64,000 nt of DNA, from the NCBI RefSeq assembly GCF_020740795.1, contig NC_067294.1, positions 17,117,001 through 17,181,000 of the forward strand, read 5' to 3'. The stretch is from Apus apus. Its lineage: Eukaryota > Chordata > Aves > Apodiformes > Apodidae. The stretch's first letter is position 1. Each line of letters starts with the position of its first letter. Under the pieces are notes generated by a model. That model was not told the DNA's origin, made no database searches, and saw nothing but the letters and a program-made list of their open reading frames with translations. A program made the position numbers and the translations under genes. Of the stretch, positions 21,889-36,600 are shown piece after piece.

Positions 21889-24639
21889 TTTTACCACAGG
21901 ACAGACAGGCACGGACACGTAAGTCTTTCATTAAAAAAAACACAATTAAATACATATATATATATATGCATAAAGCCATCTGTATGTCCATAGAGCCCCC
22001 CGGGACAGGAGGGCATCCCGGTGCAGCACCAGGTGCCTGCTCCAACCTGTGCAGACAACGTCACCTTCTCCCCTCAGAGACCCAAGAAACAATCCCAAAT
22101 CAGTCGCATTTTGGCAAGGAACCTTTGGTTGGTGACAGCAGTGCATGCCAACAGCCACCAGGTAACAGTTCTCCTCCCCCCCCCCACCGTAGGGTGCCAT
22201 CACTTTACAAAAAGAGGTGCTTGTGTTTATCACTGAAGACATTTTAGCACCAAATGCCCTTAGAGCCCCCCAACACCAGCGTGCAAATCATCTGTAACAC
22301 CCTTGACTGTGAACAAAGAACACCTTATTGCTTTTTGAATGATTTTTACCTTCCAGTTTTATCTCCCCGTTCATCCTTGCCCCCTTCCCAGTTGCAGAGA
22401 AGACTCTTTAAAAATTACTGTGCTTCTCAGGGGTGGTCTCCCACCTCCAGAACACATTTTGAGATCTTTGGATGAAAGGTGCAATCTATTTTAAGTGCAA
22501 AATGCAATGTACGAATTCAAGCTCCATGCAGGACATCACAGGTCCAATAATGTTTGGTCTCCCCACCTATGGTGTCACTTCAGAGCCATGGGAGTCCAAC
22601 AGGAATGACAGAGAAGATAACCAAACCTGGAACAAAGTCCACCACTTTAGCATATTTCACATTTTAGTGTATAAAAAGCAACATTAAAATATATTTTGCT
22701 TTTCATACACGCTCCTATTACGTGCTCAAAACTGGGAAATACCAGAATTAAGGCTGCCTGTCCTAGTGCCAGATTTATTTCCAATCCAGAGTAACCAAAT
22801 CAAGTAATTTTGCCCTTATACTCTGGCACTGCAAGTGTTTCACAACTGGCACTCTTCCCACCCTGAGTGGCTGATGGACTCTGCTCAGCTTCCCCAAGAG
22901 CTCCTGCCAAGCTGCCCAATGGGGAACAAATGTTAACACAAAATGGTGATTTTAAGGAGTCACTCTGTTGCTTTTTATTAATTTTTTTTTAGCTCACCCC
23001 CATTCCACAGCACCAATATTGCTGTAGCTCAATGGTCTGATCACACAGGAGATGTGCAAGTTTCATCTGCAGAAGCACCAAGTCTCAAAACCCAAGACAA
23101 ACATCCTCCCTCTGGTGCAGACCCCCAGAAAAGCTGCTCCTTCCTGCAACTCCTACCTTTGTTTGCTGCCAACCTCCCTCTAATGGATGGGGACATCAAG
23201 GGGACACCTTCTGCTATCTGTGGTCTCAGCTCCTGCTCTCAGTACCAGTTGTCTGGTTCAGGGTGCCCAGGGGACAAAGCACCAGTATGTGACTGCCAGG
23301 CAGCTGGAGACCTGAAGCCTGAGCTTTAAATGCATTTTTAATTCTGGCATTTCTCAAACTTTTGAGCACTTTGCTTCCTAGGTTTAAGCCAAGGCCATCT
23401 GTGGCATCCTGTGCTGCTTGCAGCCAGTTTTGGGAAGGGGGAAAGAACAGAGAGTGGGTTCAGTTTGAAGAGGCACGTGCCTCCAGGTCAGAGAGGTGAG
23501 CAGGGAGTCCCCACATCACCCTGCACCTCCAGTGCCTGTGCTGCCTGGAGATGTCCTTTGTACAAACAGTTTGTTCCACGTGTGGGACACGCTCATGGCA
23601 CCCCACCAGAGAAACTGCCTCAGGAGGTTAATGATGCTCAACTGGAGTAACACCCTGTTCTCTGCTGCTGTGAGGAGTACAACCCATCCTCAACCTGCTT
23701 TTAAGTGCTCGGTTTCGTAAAGGATGAAGAAAGAACAGCACACTACCACATGGATCTGTTTCTTTGCAATGCTAATCTATAGAGTGAAACATTCATAACT
23801 GCTCAACAGAGTAAAAATATGCTACATCAAAATGGTACCAGAAAAAGCAGGGCCCCTGTCACAGCTGGAGAAGAGTTTGCAGATAAAAATCAGAATTCAA
23901 CAGCCAGCTTAAAAAGATGCCACTGAAAACATATGGGAAAATAAATACGGTTGTTCTGCCCCTACAGTTTGGCAGACACTGGAATTGGTGCAATTCACAG
24001 ACTCTCATCTTCTTGCTCACTGTTGCTGTGGGCATCCCAGTGTGTTGTCCCACCAGGGGACAGGACGGGCACGGCCCCCCAGCCAGGTGAGGACAGGGAC
24101 AGCAGGGAGGGCTGGGAGCCTGCCCAAGTGCTCACCTCCAGCAGGTCCTTGACTCCTCTGGATCAAGTGCTGTGTGTTAACTCTTCCCTCTCAACTCCCA
24201 AGTGCTGCAGCAGGGAGGACACCTGCCCAGCCTCAGCCCCAGAAGGTCAGAGCACCTCACACCCAGAGCTGCACTGTCCCCACCAGCCACCCATGGTCCA
24301 TGTGGAACACAGAAAGCAAAGACATTGGTCTGCTCACCTGGGAAGTCCATACTGTTTGGATGGCAGACAAGCTATCCATGAAGACAGGTTCCAAACTAAT
24401 AGTGTTTCCCAGGGAATTCATTTACAAAGTGCCACTGGTCCTTGGAACCAAGTATTGTGTACAGTATATTACAGCAAACACGAGCTCTACAGCCTGTGTT
24501 GGCCCATCCCTGCACTACAGGCAGAAGAAATCCCATGTTCCGACTCCTTACAATGGTCTCCTTCCCTTTTTATACAAAGGAAAATAAAAACATAAGTTAA
24601 AACAGCAATAAATAAAGCTCCAGGCTGTGTGTGTCCTGG
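21889..24639 (-). other. Probable DNAJC18 3'UTR and downstream sequence
   Basis: AT-richer sequence downstream of the DNAJC18 stop (minus strand). Candidate minus-strand poly(A) signals are ATTAAA (plus-strand tttaat at 23337-23342) and AATAAA (plus-strand tttatt at 22974-22979); the latter would give a 3'UTR of about 1.7 kb. A (TA)n tract lies at about 21953-21968. No other gene was recognised. Confidence 0.5.
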
Positions 24640-27600
24640 TCAGCCCCCTTTGAGCATCCCAATCAGACTGGAGAGCTTCTCACAGTGCTCAAGTTTCAGT
24701 GACTCTGCTTTCTGTTTTAACCGCTCATCTCTGTAGAGCTTGGCCAAATTTGACAAATCAGACTCTGAAAGATGAAAAAAAATAGAAATTAGGATGCAGC
24801 CAGGAGCCCACTTTGAGTAATTGTTTCTCAGTGCTTTGCCATCCTTGTGGCATGGATTTAATTCAGCACGTTGCAGTGAAACTGGGCACGTTAACCACTT
24901 TCTTTAGGGAGAGGCCACCACGTTTAACCAGGGTAGCTACTTAAGAAAAGAGTATTTTCATAATTGCTTGAAAACTCAAACATCTCTAATAACCCTCTCT
25001 ACCAGTGCACTAGTAGAACAACAAGCAAAACAAAAATTAAGACTGATTATTGCTGTCTACAAAGAAAACACCAACTATAAGAATCCAGCTTAGACGTCGT
25101 GCAAGATTGAAACTTGTGCTAATGATGTAAAGAACAGGTAATTGCTTTAAAATAGATTTATGTATTTAAACTACGTGCATACAGAGGGGCTAGCAGGAGA
25201 CCATTTGATCCCCTACTTAGCACTGTCTCCCTCATCAAGGCAGCAGGAGTTACCAGAGCTCCTTCCCTGCCCAAGTCACTGAGAAATGCAGTTGTTGTGG
25301 CAGATCCATCCCGCAAGGGCCCAGAGAGCCCATCCAAACACACACCTGCAGATACAGGTAATTGCTTTGTCTGATGTTGCACTTCTCAGGATCCCAACTC
25401 TGCCTGGCAAGAGCTCTGCCCAGAAGGCACTATACATTATTTTAAAGTTTTTTTTAATTGATTACAGGAAGGTGAGCTGAGGGACTTGTCTGAAAGGCCT
25501 CTGTGCCCGTTCATTAACAAGACAATCTCGAATGTACTTTGTGGATTTTCACCCTTCTTCTCAAAACTGAAACAATCCCATTTTTAAAAATTACTTCCAG
25601 AGAAGCTTCTTTTGCTGATTAGCTAAGGAAGCCTTAATACAGCTTTCTCCCTGAGGAGTAATTTAGATCCAGGATTAGATGCACCTAAGAGAACAGCAGT
25701 AATCTGTTTCTGAAGAGGTCAGAATTTCCCTAAGCACAGGGTACCTGATGACACTCCATTTTTCACAGACCTTTTTTATATCTTACAAGTCCCTCATTTA
25801 ACAAAATAATTCAGAGTGGAAAGAACTTCAATAGGTCCTTTGATGCCTCACATCCTCTGTCCTTGTCCCACTGGAATTTAAAGTCATTTAACCTTCTACC
25901 TGTTTACTGAAAAGCTTTACAAACTGAAGGGTATATAAATTTTCTTGTAGATCAGAAACCAATTTTCAGCTTTTCCAACAGCCTCTCAGGTGGTGCTGGG
26001 CACATGGCCTTGACAAACCTGCAGCAAAACTGGACTGGGTAATTGTCTCTGAGTCCAGAGTCCCTGGAGTTCTGCAGTGAAGAACCTTGGTTTACATTCA
26101 TCCAACTGAGCAAAAATATTCACTGCAAATGCTGGTCAAAACCAGCATTCATTGTGTCATGCTGGATGCTTATGTTCTTTCATCTTTTCAATCATACAGA
26201 GTTGTTTTCTTGAAGAGGGAAGGTTTAGATTAGACACTAGGAGGAAAGTCTCTGCTATGAGGGTGGTGAGAGCCTGGCCCAGGTTGCCCAGGGAAGCTGT
26301 GGCTGCCCCATCCCTGGCAGTGTTGAAGGGCAGGTTGGATGGGGCTTGGAGCAGCCTGGGCTGGTGGGAGGTGTCCCTGCCCATGCAGGGGGTTGGATCT
26401 AGATGATCTTGAAGGGCCCCTTCCAACCCAAACCATTGTGTGATTTTTAAAGTTCTGACTTCACACGCTTCTTCTCTTTGTTTGCATTTGCCTCCTTGTA
26501 ATTTTCTACAACTCTGAGCTCTTTGTAGTGTCACAGCTGTGCTACCATGGCTGAACACTCTCCTGAATAGACTTAGGATGTCCTTTTTGTACTTAACTGC
26601 ATCAAAGATTTCAGAAGAACACAAACCACAGCTTAGGCAACTCTTACTCTCCTGCTGCGAAGGGAGGGGCTCTGTCTACTGTATCAGTGTGACAGGCTGA
26701 ACAAGATGCCAAGATATGTTACCTTTGAAGGTTTCATTAAGGTAGCTGGACACCAGGTATCACTTCTCAGGTCAGAAAAACAAGGACTTTAAACATCAAT
26801 CTGTTCCTGTATAACCTCTGTTGGTGTTCAAGAGGAATGCACCTTCAGCAAACAAAACAAACCTACTGTTCCTAGGCATTCAACTGACAAAAATAAAAGT
26901 TGGCCACATAAAGTTAAACAAGAATAATGGGCCAAAGTGATGATAGACCAGCCAGCTATAAACTGTCTCAGCATCTCCAGAGAACTTCTCCCCAGCACTC
27001 CATCTTCTGCTCAGTTTATTTTTACAAACCTGGCTGTGCTAAAGTTAGAACTGTCTCTGCTGTGCTCATTACCTGCTAGACAGTAATCATTCTGAAAATG
27101 TTTTTCTTAATTACAGTGGTCTCCTCAGCCTACTGTGGACCTCATGAATATATCTGCAGATGTGTGACTAATAAAGTCACCAGGGGAACACTGTTCTGCA
27201 GGAATTACTTGGCAGGCAGTGATGGATCATCTCCCCCTTTCTGACCACCAGTCTCTCTCAGACTTGCAAACTCTGGTGCCTGTCCTGGGGCAGGGCCCTC
27301 ACTCCTTAGCTCAAGATCTGCATGAATGAGACAAGATGACAACTTTCAGTTGCACAAGGTCAATTAGAAGGATTTTTCCATAAGAATAAAACCTTTCCCT
27401 GTAGCAAGCCTACACATATAGCCTACACTGATGGTTATTAGCAGCCACGTTATACCTAGAGGCTGCTACTGCCAGTCAGAGATGCTCAGAGATGACAAGC
27501 ACACCAAAAAATAAGGGATTTACCTGATGATCTTTAAGGCCCCTTCCAGCCTTAACCATTCTATGATTTTGATGGTCTTATGGGCTCTTTTATTTTCTAC

Positions 27601-30600
27601 CTTCAGAGCCTACATCTGTGTATTTCTCTTTAAAAGCAAGATGGGTAACTTTTTCTTTCAAATAAACCAAAACAGTCTCTGGATGAAAACAAAACAAGCC
27701 TTCCCATTAAAAACCTGTAAATAGCTTGGAGTCAGCAGCACTATTATTAACTCTAGCACAGGATCAAACAAGTCTGCTCTAGATGAAGTGTGTCCTTCCA
27801 TAATGATGCAATTGGTAAAGAAACTGTAAACAAGGGCAGTGTCAGCTTTTAGTGGTGTGCTGAGGGCTGTTTTACATGGGGCACAGAAAGCCCTGCCAGG
27901 GTGTGTAAAAGTAACTTGCCTACTACTGTGAAACATTCACACAGAAAGAACTTCTTCCAGTTGCCTTTCTGGGCAGCAGTAGTTTGTGTTGACTCATTTT
28001 AACATGATGAGTTTTCAGTTAGACAGAAATCAGTCAGATCATCCCAACTCCAGCTAGTCCTTGTAATTTGATTTCTGTTCTTTTGTGCAGTTACAAAAGA
28101 AGCAGGGAATTGCTCCATTTGAAATAAACTACAAGAATAGTCATTAACAAATAACACAATAAGGGGTTAAAATACTGCTGAACAACTTAGGACTGAGGTG
28201 AGAATGATGACTCTGAATGCTCACACTTGTGTGTTGGACTCCCCTTCTGCATTCAGTTCTTGTTTTTAAAAGAAAATCTGGACCTGTGGTGAAAAATATT
28301 ATTTCAAACTGATCTAAAGATAGAAAATGCAAATAAGTGCATAAAACAAGTACAGAAGCACACGCTTTGAAAACTGATACCAGCAACAGTCTGCTGCAAG
28401 ATTACCACAGGCACCCAATAGGCTATGGGCTCTCTTTCTGATGAAGTTGTGAAGAAAAAGTTAAATCATCTTCTCACAGAGCCAGTCAAAGCAAAAATGA
28501 TTCTGCTCCAGCAAAGGAAATGTGGACTAGATGATGTCTCAAGATCTTTTCCAGCCCTCACAACCTGTCAGAGCTAGATAAATGTGGTGGATTATTTGTT
28601 TAAAACATCATGACTAAGAGTTCTTCAAGCATAAAAACTGAGTGGAAAAAATGTCTTACATGGTGAAATCTACTTTCCACTTGTCTCTCAGAATCACCTG
28701 CAATGAATTTTGACAGACCCTCAAGAACAGCAAATTCAGTGTTAGGAGCAGATGTGAGAAAAAAAACCAACAGTGCAAGGTTTGAGATGTTGTAAGCATT
28801 GGAAAATGAGGCTAAAAATGGCAGTGCTTTGTGAAGCATAACCATTGTACAACTGCTGCTGGGTTGAAGGCACACACTGGTGACAAAAATAACTTACTTT
28901 GCTGTTTCTCCTTCCAGCAGCTGGTCTGAATATAGTCTATGTAATCTTTTTCAACAGTCTTCTCTAGCTCTTGAAGTTCTGCTCCTTGGTAATTCTTTTC
29001 AAAGTTTTTATCCACATAATAAGGCACCTGCAAGTTCTCTGTTTCTCTGCTAACAACATGGCCTATGGACCTGGGAAAACAGCAGGGAGAAACAGATTCT
29101 TAAGCAGTTCATATACAAAGAAATTAAGAGATGTTCCTCCATACCAGCATTTCCAGGAGACAGTATTTACAAGCTCTTTACAGTTCATTTCAGCAGGACT
29201 ATAGCTCCCTCCATCATCCAGTAAGGAAATTACACATTTCAGGCACAGCAAAACCAAAACCCACTCTTCCCTAAAAACCAAAGGAAAATATCTAATGTTT
29301 GGAGATATCTACAAAGAACTGACTCAGAGCTGACCCTGCTCCTTCCAAATACTGTGCTTGCTCTTAACAACTCAGTCAAGACACTTCCAAAACATAAGAG
29401 CAAAATATATCTGTGAGCAGAAGCTACACACACTTCATGATGTTTGCTGGTCATTCCTGGCAAGAAAGGTCCAGAAATCAGTGGGAACTGAGGACAAATA
29501 TAGAGATTATAGGGAAGGCATATGGCTCTTGCATTGCTTAGGGCATAATGCAATTGGATCTGGATTTTCCTGGTGTCTGGATCCTTTAGTAGAAATAAGA
29601 ATTTGCAGGGGAGATTCTTGTTTCATTTTCCTTTAGGTTTTTCTAATCACCAGTAAGTCAAGTGGGCACAGAATATCCAGAAGATCATCCTGCAGGTAGA
29701 ACTAGCCACTCTGACACAGTCACTGGATTAAATGATACTCTTATACTGAATTCCCTTATTTGTGCAAAGATACCCAGGCATTTTTTCAAATCAATACCCA
29801 GAGCAAGAGGCAGGCAGCCAAAACACAAAGGTTACACTCTACTCAATGGAATCCAGTTGGCCCCTTCTATTTCCTGGACTCCTCCTCCTCTCTCCTCATG
29901 TCTCAGAGGTGTGTGCTCTTCTTAGAGAAACAATTTATTTTAGTTTTTAAGCTGTGAAGTTTTTGAAGGCTATGATTCAGAGAAACAGCATTAACTGTTT
30001 ACCAGGCTCAGGCCTGCCTATCTCCAATGGGTAGGAGAAGGGGAGGTAGTGCAGAAAAGCAGGAGAGGTTAGTTGCTCTGGGAGCAGTGTGGGAGGTTTC
30101 ACATGGGGCTGGCAGATAGCAGAAACACCCTGTGAAAAAAAAACAAACCACCCAAACTAAAATCAATCCCCCTCTTGATCTTATGCTAGGCCTACACACT
30201 GACACCTCGTGGTACAAAAATATAAAGGGTGTTGGGCTACTATGAGAGGAGAGTATACCTGCCTCAACCTGGGTAGTTTGGCTTCTGGCACAAAAAACAA
30301 GGAGCAAGGGGAGTGTGTGGAGCACTCTGTGTTCTGCAGGTTCTCCACAGCCTGCTGACCCCCAGTCCCACCTCTGTGGGAACCAGGGAGGGTGAATGAA
30401 CTGGTCAGCTCCTTCACACTGCACAGCTTCTCTCCTCCCAGCCCTGGATGCTGAGAGGAACAAGCAGGCTTTCTCCTCTGCCCCACAAACTCAGCCTACA
30501 GCAGGTCTGCTGGTGTTCCTTCTGCTTCCAGAGCTCACCAGTTCAGTTTGCCCTCTGCAACCCTGGCATCCTGCTTCTTTACAGATGTTAAACCAGAGCA

Positions 30601-33600
30601 TTTCAAGGATACATGGAGATTGACACCTCTTCCAGTGGAATTGAGGCTCCCTGGATTTACACTGCAAACACCAGGCTTCACTTCTGAGTTCTTTTCCAAA
30701 GGAACCTGAGGGTGGTCAGCAGATCTCTGGGGGCTGGCCAGGGTTGGGCTGACCAGCCCTGCAGCTAAGTGACCCCTACATTCCTGCTGCTCTCTCTCCA
30801 TGCAAAAACATTTCACACCCCTTGGGAAAAGCCTCCTGGCCTGGTGCCTCTGTTTGTTCAGCACAGTGACCTCCAGGGTGACAAGGCTCAGGAGAACTCA
30901 TCACTAGAGGCTGCTGGTATTTCCTTATTTACAAATTGATAACATTTGCTGGGGAGGGCAGAACAAAACACTACCATGTGCTCTGCTACCAAGCCCAGTT
31001 CCATCTACCTCCTTATCTCAAGCACTGAAGCCCAGAAAAATGTGTTTTTAAATGACTTACGATTTGTAGAACAGGCTGTAGGGTGGGTTTGTGGCCATCA
31101 GCTGAGTTATAACTGACACAATGATGATGATGAAAACTGGCATCAACTGAAGAAACGCAGAATATGAATTCTGGAAAGAACAAGAGTGAGTAGTCAAGAA
31201 AAGATACAGATGGAGAAGGATGCATCTGTTCACAGAAACCAGACTATCACTGATCAACAACGTATTAAATGTAAACTGGAGAGAAAAAAAGAGACAGTAC
31301 TTTCAACATTTGAAGCATGACATTTTATAACTTCAAAATAACCTTTACTGATAATCTCAGAAAGCTCTTTAAAGCCATTTTCTTTCAATTATCTTTTCCT
31401 GACATTTCTTTCATCTCCAGCTTACTTCACAAGGTGACAGATTCCCACTGTGCTCTGCCTATCAGTGACAATCCAACCTGAAGGAAGACACTGCAATTCC
31501 CACTTGTACCTACAGCTTTCCCTGCATCCCCTGCAGTTTGCTACATGCATTTGAAAAATCTGTGTTCAAACACTGGATAAAATGACTGAAAATTAAAGGG
31601 TTAAGAGACTGTAACTTGGGACAGGATGCAAGAACTTGGTTATTTTGTTTGAATTTAGTAGAACAAAAGAGTGGGAGAAAATACCAAAGGACAAAAGAGT
31701 TCTGGTAGTTATAGTCACAGATCTTTACTTCTGCTCTTCAGATGGTTTTTAAACTGTCCTAAGATGCCTTTTCTAATTAAAACACAATATGCAGCTATTT
31801 AGATTTTGCTCTCTGCTCTTAGCAGCAAGAATCCCTGAAGCAGAAGGGTTTCAGTTGCCCTAGCCTAGCTGCCTACAGGCTGTGCCTGGCTTTTCTCAGA
31901 GCCTGACTGTAAGAGACTCACAGGGAACAAATAATCCTCCCTGGAGAATGATCTCCTTAGGTTAACAGACTGAGGATTTTTCCAGGTGGCATCTGTGTTA
32001 TGTGTGCTAGCAACAAATGACACCTTGTGTCTCACCTGGAGGTTTCAGATGGTAGAAGAGTATCCCAGACCCATCCTGCTCCAGGCTGGAAAAGGTCTGT
32101 GGAGCATCTGGGCAGCAAGTGTTGTGCTAATTGACAGAAGGATTAAATACCCCATGGGGACAAGCCAGCACTTCTGTATCTGTTATCAGTCCACATTGGG
32201 ACTAATTGTTGTTGGATTATCAAACCACTAGAGCCTGCAAAAAGTAAGCACCAGCAAAACACTTGGTGACACAAACTCCAGGGCCTGTCACCCTATCAAT
32301 ACAACATACACAAAGTGAAAGACAATGTAGTGACTTTTGAAAACAACTATTTTGGCACTTCAGGATAAACACTGAGCGTTTAAAGATGGGAAGTGTCCTG
32401 GCTTCAGATGTGTAAGCAGAGCCCTCACCCTGGTGACACAGTTCAGCCCAAGAGACCTCCCTCCTGGCTACCTGTGGCCTGTTTTCTTCCTCTTCTTGCT
32501 CCTGTGTCCATGCTCTTTCATTTCGGTGTCTCCGTGGATAATAGTGTGGATCCCTGGCTACATTTGAGAACATATGGATATTTCCTGTTAAAAGAAACCA
32601 AGAGTCATGATGTTCATCCAGTTGCTGGTACTCACCTGTAATTCTGGGAGTTTCTGGTTGAATTTCCCATGCTTAAAACTACATGGCCTGAATGACTATT
32701 GAGAGAGCTCAGATTAACAGCAGCAAACACACCTCAGCTTTAAATGCCAAAATGACATGTCTTTCCAAAAGGCATAAAAAGGTTTGTCCATCTTGATTTA
32801 AATCCAACTGTAGAAACATGCTATCATTTTATTATTGTACCTCACATTTTGTTTCTGTCACACTCACTTGCAAACCCACAGCTCGTGTTGCATCCCCAGG
32901 CTCTAAGCAGGAAAAATAACTTGCTTCACCAGATTCAGGCCATGAATTAAAGCTTCCCATAATGACTGAATATGCTCTTCTACATATATTTCTACTTCCT
33001 TGTACTTCAAGTTATTAATAGCTTCACTTAATGATTTTATAATTATGATAGAGATTTAAAAAAAGGATTAAATGAGTACAATTCAGGATTTCCATTCCTG
33101 CACTCTGAATGTAGTTGATTTCTTTTTTAAAAAAAAACCTAAAATGAGGAAAGAATTGAATATGCTGTTTTGATTTGAAGCTTCAATTCTCATTTTATCA
33201 CCTTATGAATATCTTAATAACAGCTGTGCTCTCCTCTTTTGAAATTCAGAATGTCTTTGTGTTAGAGAACTGAAATACATGGCCTTATCACCACAACAGA
33301 AACAAAAATCTATTTTAAGCCCTGGGAAAGGCATCACATTATTTTACAGTCTTAGACTGTCCTTTCTCTGAATTTCCCAAAGAATTCTGCAGGAAACCTG
33401 GGAGGAAGTGACCTTTGTTATTGTGTTAAAACATCTGTTTAATTGCTTGTTCCAACAGGCTTTTCCAAGGGTCTAGGTTTTTATCATCCAGCACTGCTCA
33501 GACAATATTTTATCAACTTGTGAAAAACCAGAAGCAAGTGTGGGAAGAGAAGAACAGCTTCTGCAGGGTGCTGAGAATCACAGAATGGTATCAACTATCT

Positions 33601-36600
33601 GGACACCCTCTTACTAATACCCTTGCCAAGTAGAAACTGTGTTGACTTTGCCTACTTGGAAAACTACTGAAAAGACAATCTTCCACAATTTAAACCTCAC
33701 TTTTAGATTAGGAAAATGTAGATTCAGACCCAAACACTTGTTTGGTAAGGAAGCTATTGGTTACTACCAACACCTCTGACTATGTAATGATCTTTTTATT
33801 TTATTATTCTGTGATACTTAGATAAACATTTCCATTTATTTCTTCTCATCTCTCTACCTGTTAAACCTCCCAGCACCCAAATTCCTCCTGCAGTTCCTCA
33901 GGTCCTTGTCCTCAACTCCAAGTATCCAGGTCACCTGCAGCTAAGCAAGCAGCCCTGTTCCACGAGGACAATGTTTCACTGGTGGCTGAGGCAAAAGGCA
34001 TGTGCAGGTGCAACTTCTTGCAGGCAGGAACAGAAAACCTGCAAACTCAGTGTGGAATTATGCCAGGCTGAGCTTGGCTCCCTTTGCACCATCTACTGAT
34101 CAGAGCTGGAAAGCTGCAAGATGCTAACACACAGATTAGGGTTCATAGAACCATAAAATCATGGAATGCTTTGGTTTGGAAGGGACCTTAAAGATCCTCC
34201 AGTTCCAAGCCCTTGCCATGGGCAGGGACACCTCCCACCAGCCCAGGTTGCTCCAAGCCCCATCCAACCTGCCCTTCAACACTGCCAGGGATGGGGCAGC
34301 CACAGCTTCCCTGGGCAACCTGGGCCAGGCTCTCCCCACCCTCACAGCAAAGGTTTTGGGGAGCTTGTAAGTAATTACCTGTACCTGGGGATTGGGCTGC
34401 AGCAGTTGGTAGGGATGCTGCTTTAGCCCAGGCCCTGGAGGTGAGGAGGTTCACAAGTGCTAATGCAATTAATGAGATACTGCCAGGAGGACCCTAGAGC
34501 TCACCCTGCCTTTCAGATTTACTTCTAATCCAAAGCTGTGTTCCATCAACCTTGCAGCATCTTCCTGTTTTTACCACAAATAAAAAGGAAAGGCTGGACT
34601 GAGACACATGTGGAGCTGCTGCAGGTCCAGGTCCACTGTTCAGCTCCTGGCTGGTGCCCATCCAGGGACACCCAGCCTTTCCTGGCAGGCAGCACTTTCT
34701 AATTAACAACTTTGAATTTCTTTACACCATGCAAGCTGCTGCAAGCCACATGAACTCCTTCCTAGTTACAGAGGCACTGAGACCACAGTGCCAGGAGCTA
34801 TGCTGTGCTGGAAGGCAGCAAGATGTCTCAAGTACAACCCCATGAGCAGAGATACCTCTTCAACTCACACCTTATCTTACCTGCCTCACCATTGTTGGCT
34901 TCAGACAACAGAGGGAATACAAGCAACAACAAAAAGAAGTCTTCAGCTACAGCTGGTACTACCATGTTGCCTACCCAAGAATCCAACAGCCTGACCCCCT
35001 GAGAAATTAAAATGTTCTTACCCCTAACGAGTAGTGTCAGAGTTTTTCAAGAGGGTGGGAGGTAAGGAACAAGCCCTGGCAGCAACAGCCCTCTCCCCAC
35101 TGGCAGATCTGCCCTCTGGGAGCACTCCTGGACAGCAAGGCTGGGATTGCAGCTGTTCTGGGGAACAGAGCTGCTAAAATCTGAAGTTTAAACTCTATGT
35201 TAATGAGCTTTTCCAGGCATAAAAAGCTAGGAAGGCAGAAAAGAGTAAATCCAAAAACATTTTTGCTCTTTCCAGATGTATAATCAACCCTGAGTTGATT
35301 ATACATCAACTCAGTACCAGCTCTCAATCCACCAGCACCAAGAGAAGCTGAACTTCCTTGGCAGTCTAGTGCCACTTCACTGCACTTCCAAACCACTGCA
35401 GACAAGATACTGACCTGTAGGAAAGTTCCCACCAAAAAACACGTTGAATATTTCTTCTGGTGTAATGTCTGCTTCAAATTCTGTGTAATAATTATAGTGC
35501 CTGGCCTGGCCAGTGCTGACGTGCTCCTGGTCGCTGCCGAATTCATCGTATCGTAATCGTTTCTCAGGGTTGCTCAGAACTGCAAAAGCATTGCCTATTG
35601 CTGGGGAGGGGATGAAAAGAAGTGTTACACAGGCATCTCACACACTGTTTCCAAATCTCAGACTTTTAGAAGACCAAAAAAAAATAAAAATAAAAGCCCC
35701 AACAGGCATCCGAAAACTTGTGCCTGACCAAAGGCTGAGTTACTTTTGAAAGACCTGCCTTGGTAAGAAAAGGGTCACCAGGCTGGGATCACCTGGGATG
35801 GAACCTGCTGGCACTGATACCAGGAGAGAGACAAAAGTCCTAAAAGTACACAGAAAGACCTGAAATATTGGTACAACTAAGGTGAGAGAGGGCACTTCAG
35901 CCAAGAGATTAAGTGAGAATGTAACGTTTTATTCAGGCAAAGTAAGCACTAATACAGAAGTGCACCTACAAATACCACACACAGTTAAATCACAAAGTTA
36001 GTCACTCCAGAGGTTAATTAAAATGCAGAACCAGGCTCCAAGTTTTTTTTTGTTGCCAGAGATGCTTGTGAACCTGTACAGCTTATCTGTCTCACACTAT
36101 ATGTCAAACCACCCTGTGAAGTATTTGGTTCATCTTCCTCCTTCATTGCTGGCAGAACACAGCTGTAAACAAGTTCAGAAAGAAATACAACCCTGACACA
36201 CACACAGAAATGAAGAAAAGCCCTTCAGAAACTCCTTACTTTAATAAGTCTGTGAATTAATATCTTCCTTTCCTGGTGCTGCCTGACAGTGCTGCTGCTG
36301 GCAGCTGAAACACAGCATGGAGAAGGCAACAGATTTAAGAGCTGAGGTGCTAACATTGTTGGTAGGGGCTTGGATTGCATTACTGAAAAGTCCAGGCACA
36401 GAATATTAGACTAGAATCCCACATGCTGAGATACCTAAATAGAATCTCATTTGTGACATAGGGCATTACACAACCCTACACTCTCCTGCACGCCCAGTTA
36501 TCACTTCCAAGCACTGCTTTGAACCTTTAGCAGCCCCCAAGGAATGAGATGTGGGATGTGTTTCCCTCTGCTTCTAAGGGAAACCTGTATTCTGAGGATT

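Larger units (their letters stand above)
24765..28897 (-). other. DNAJC18 intron 6
   Basis: A 4.1-kb intron. It contains a CR1 tail (26205-26450) and a small CR1 3' scrap (27518-27572). The rest is unique, AT-rich and without recognised genes. Confidence 0.85.
32585..35414 (-). other. DNAJC18 intron 3
   Basis: A 2.8-kb intron with one CR1 tail (34137-34356), a possible tiny CR1 3' scrap near 33574-33592, and a notable inverted-repeat element at 35275-35314. Otherwise AT-rich unique sequence. Confidence 0.8.
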
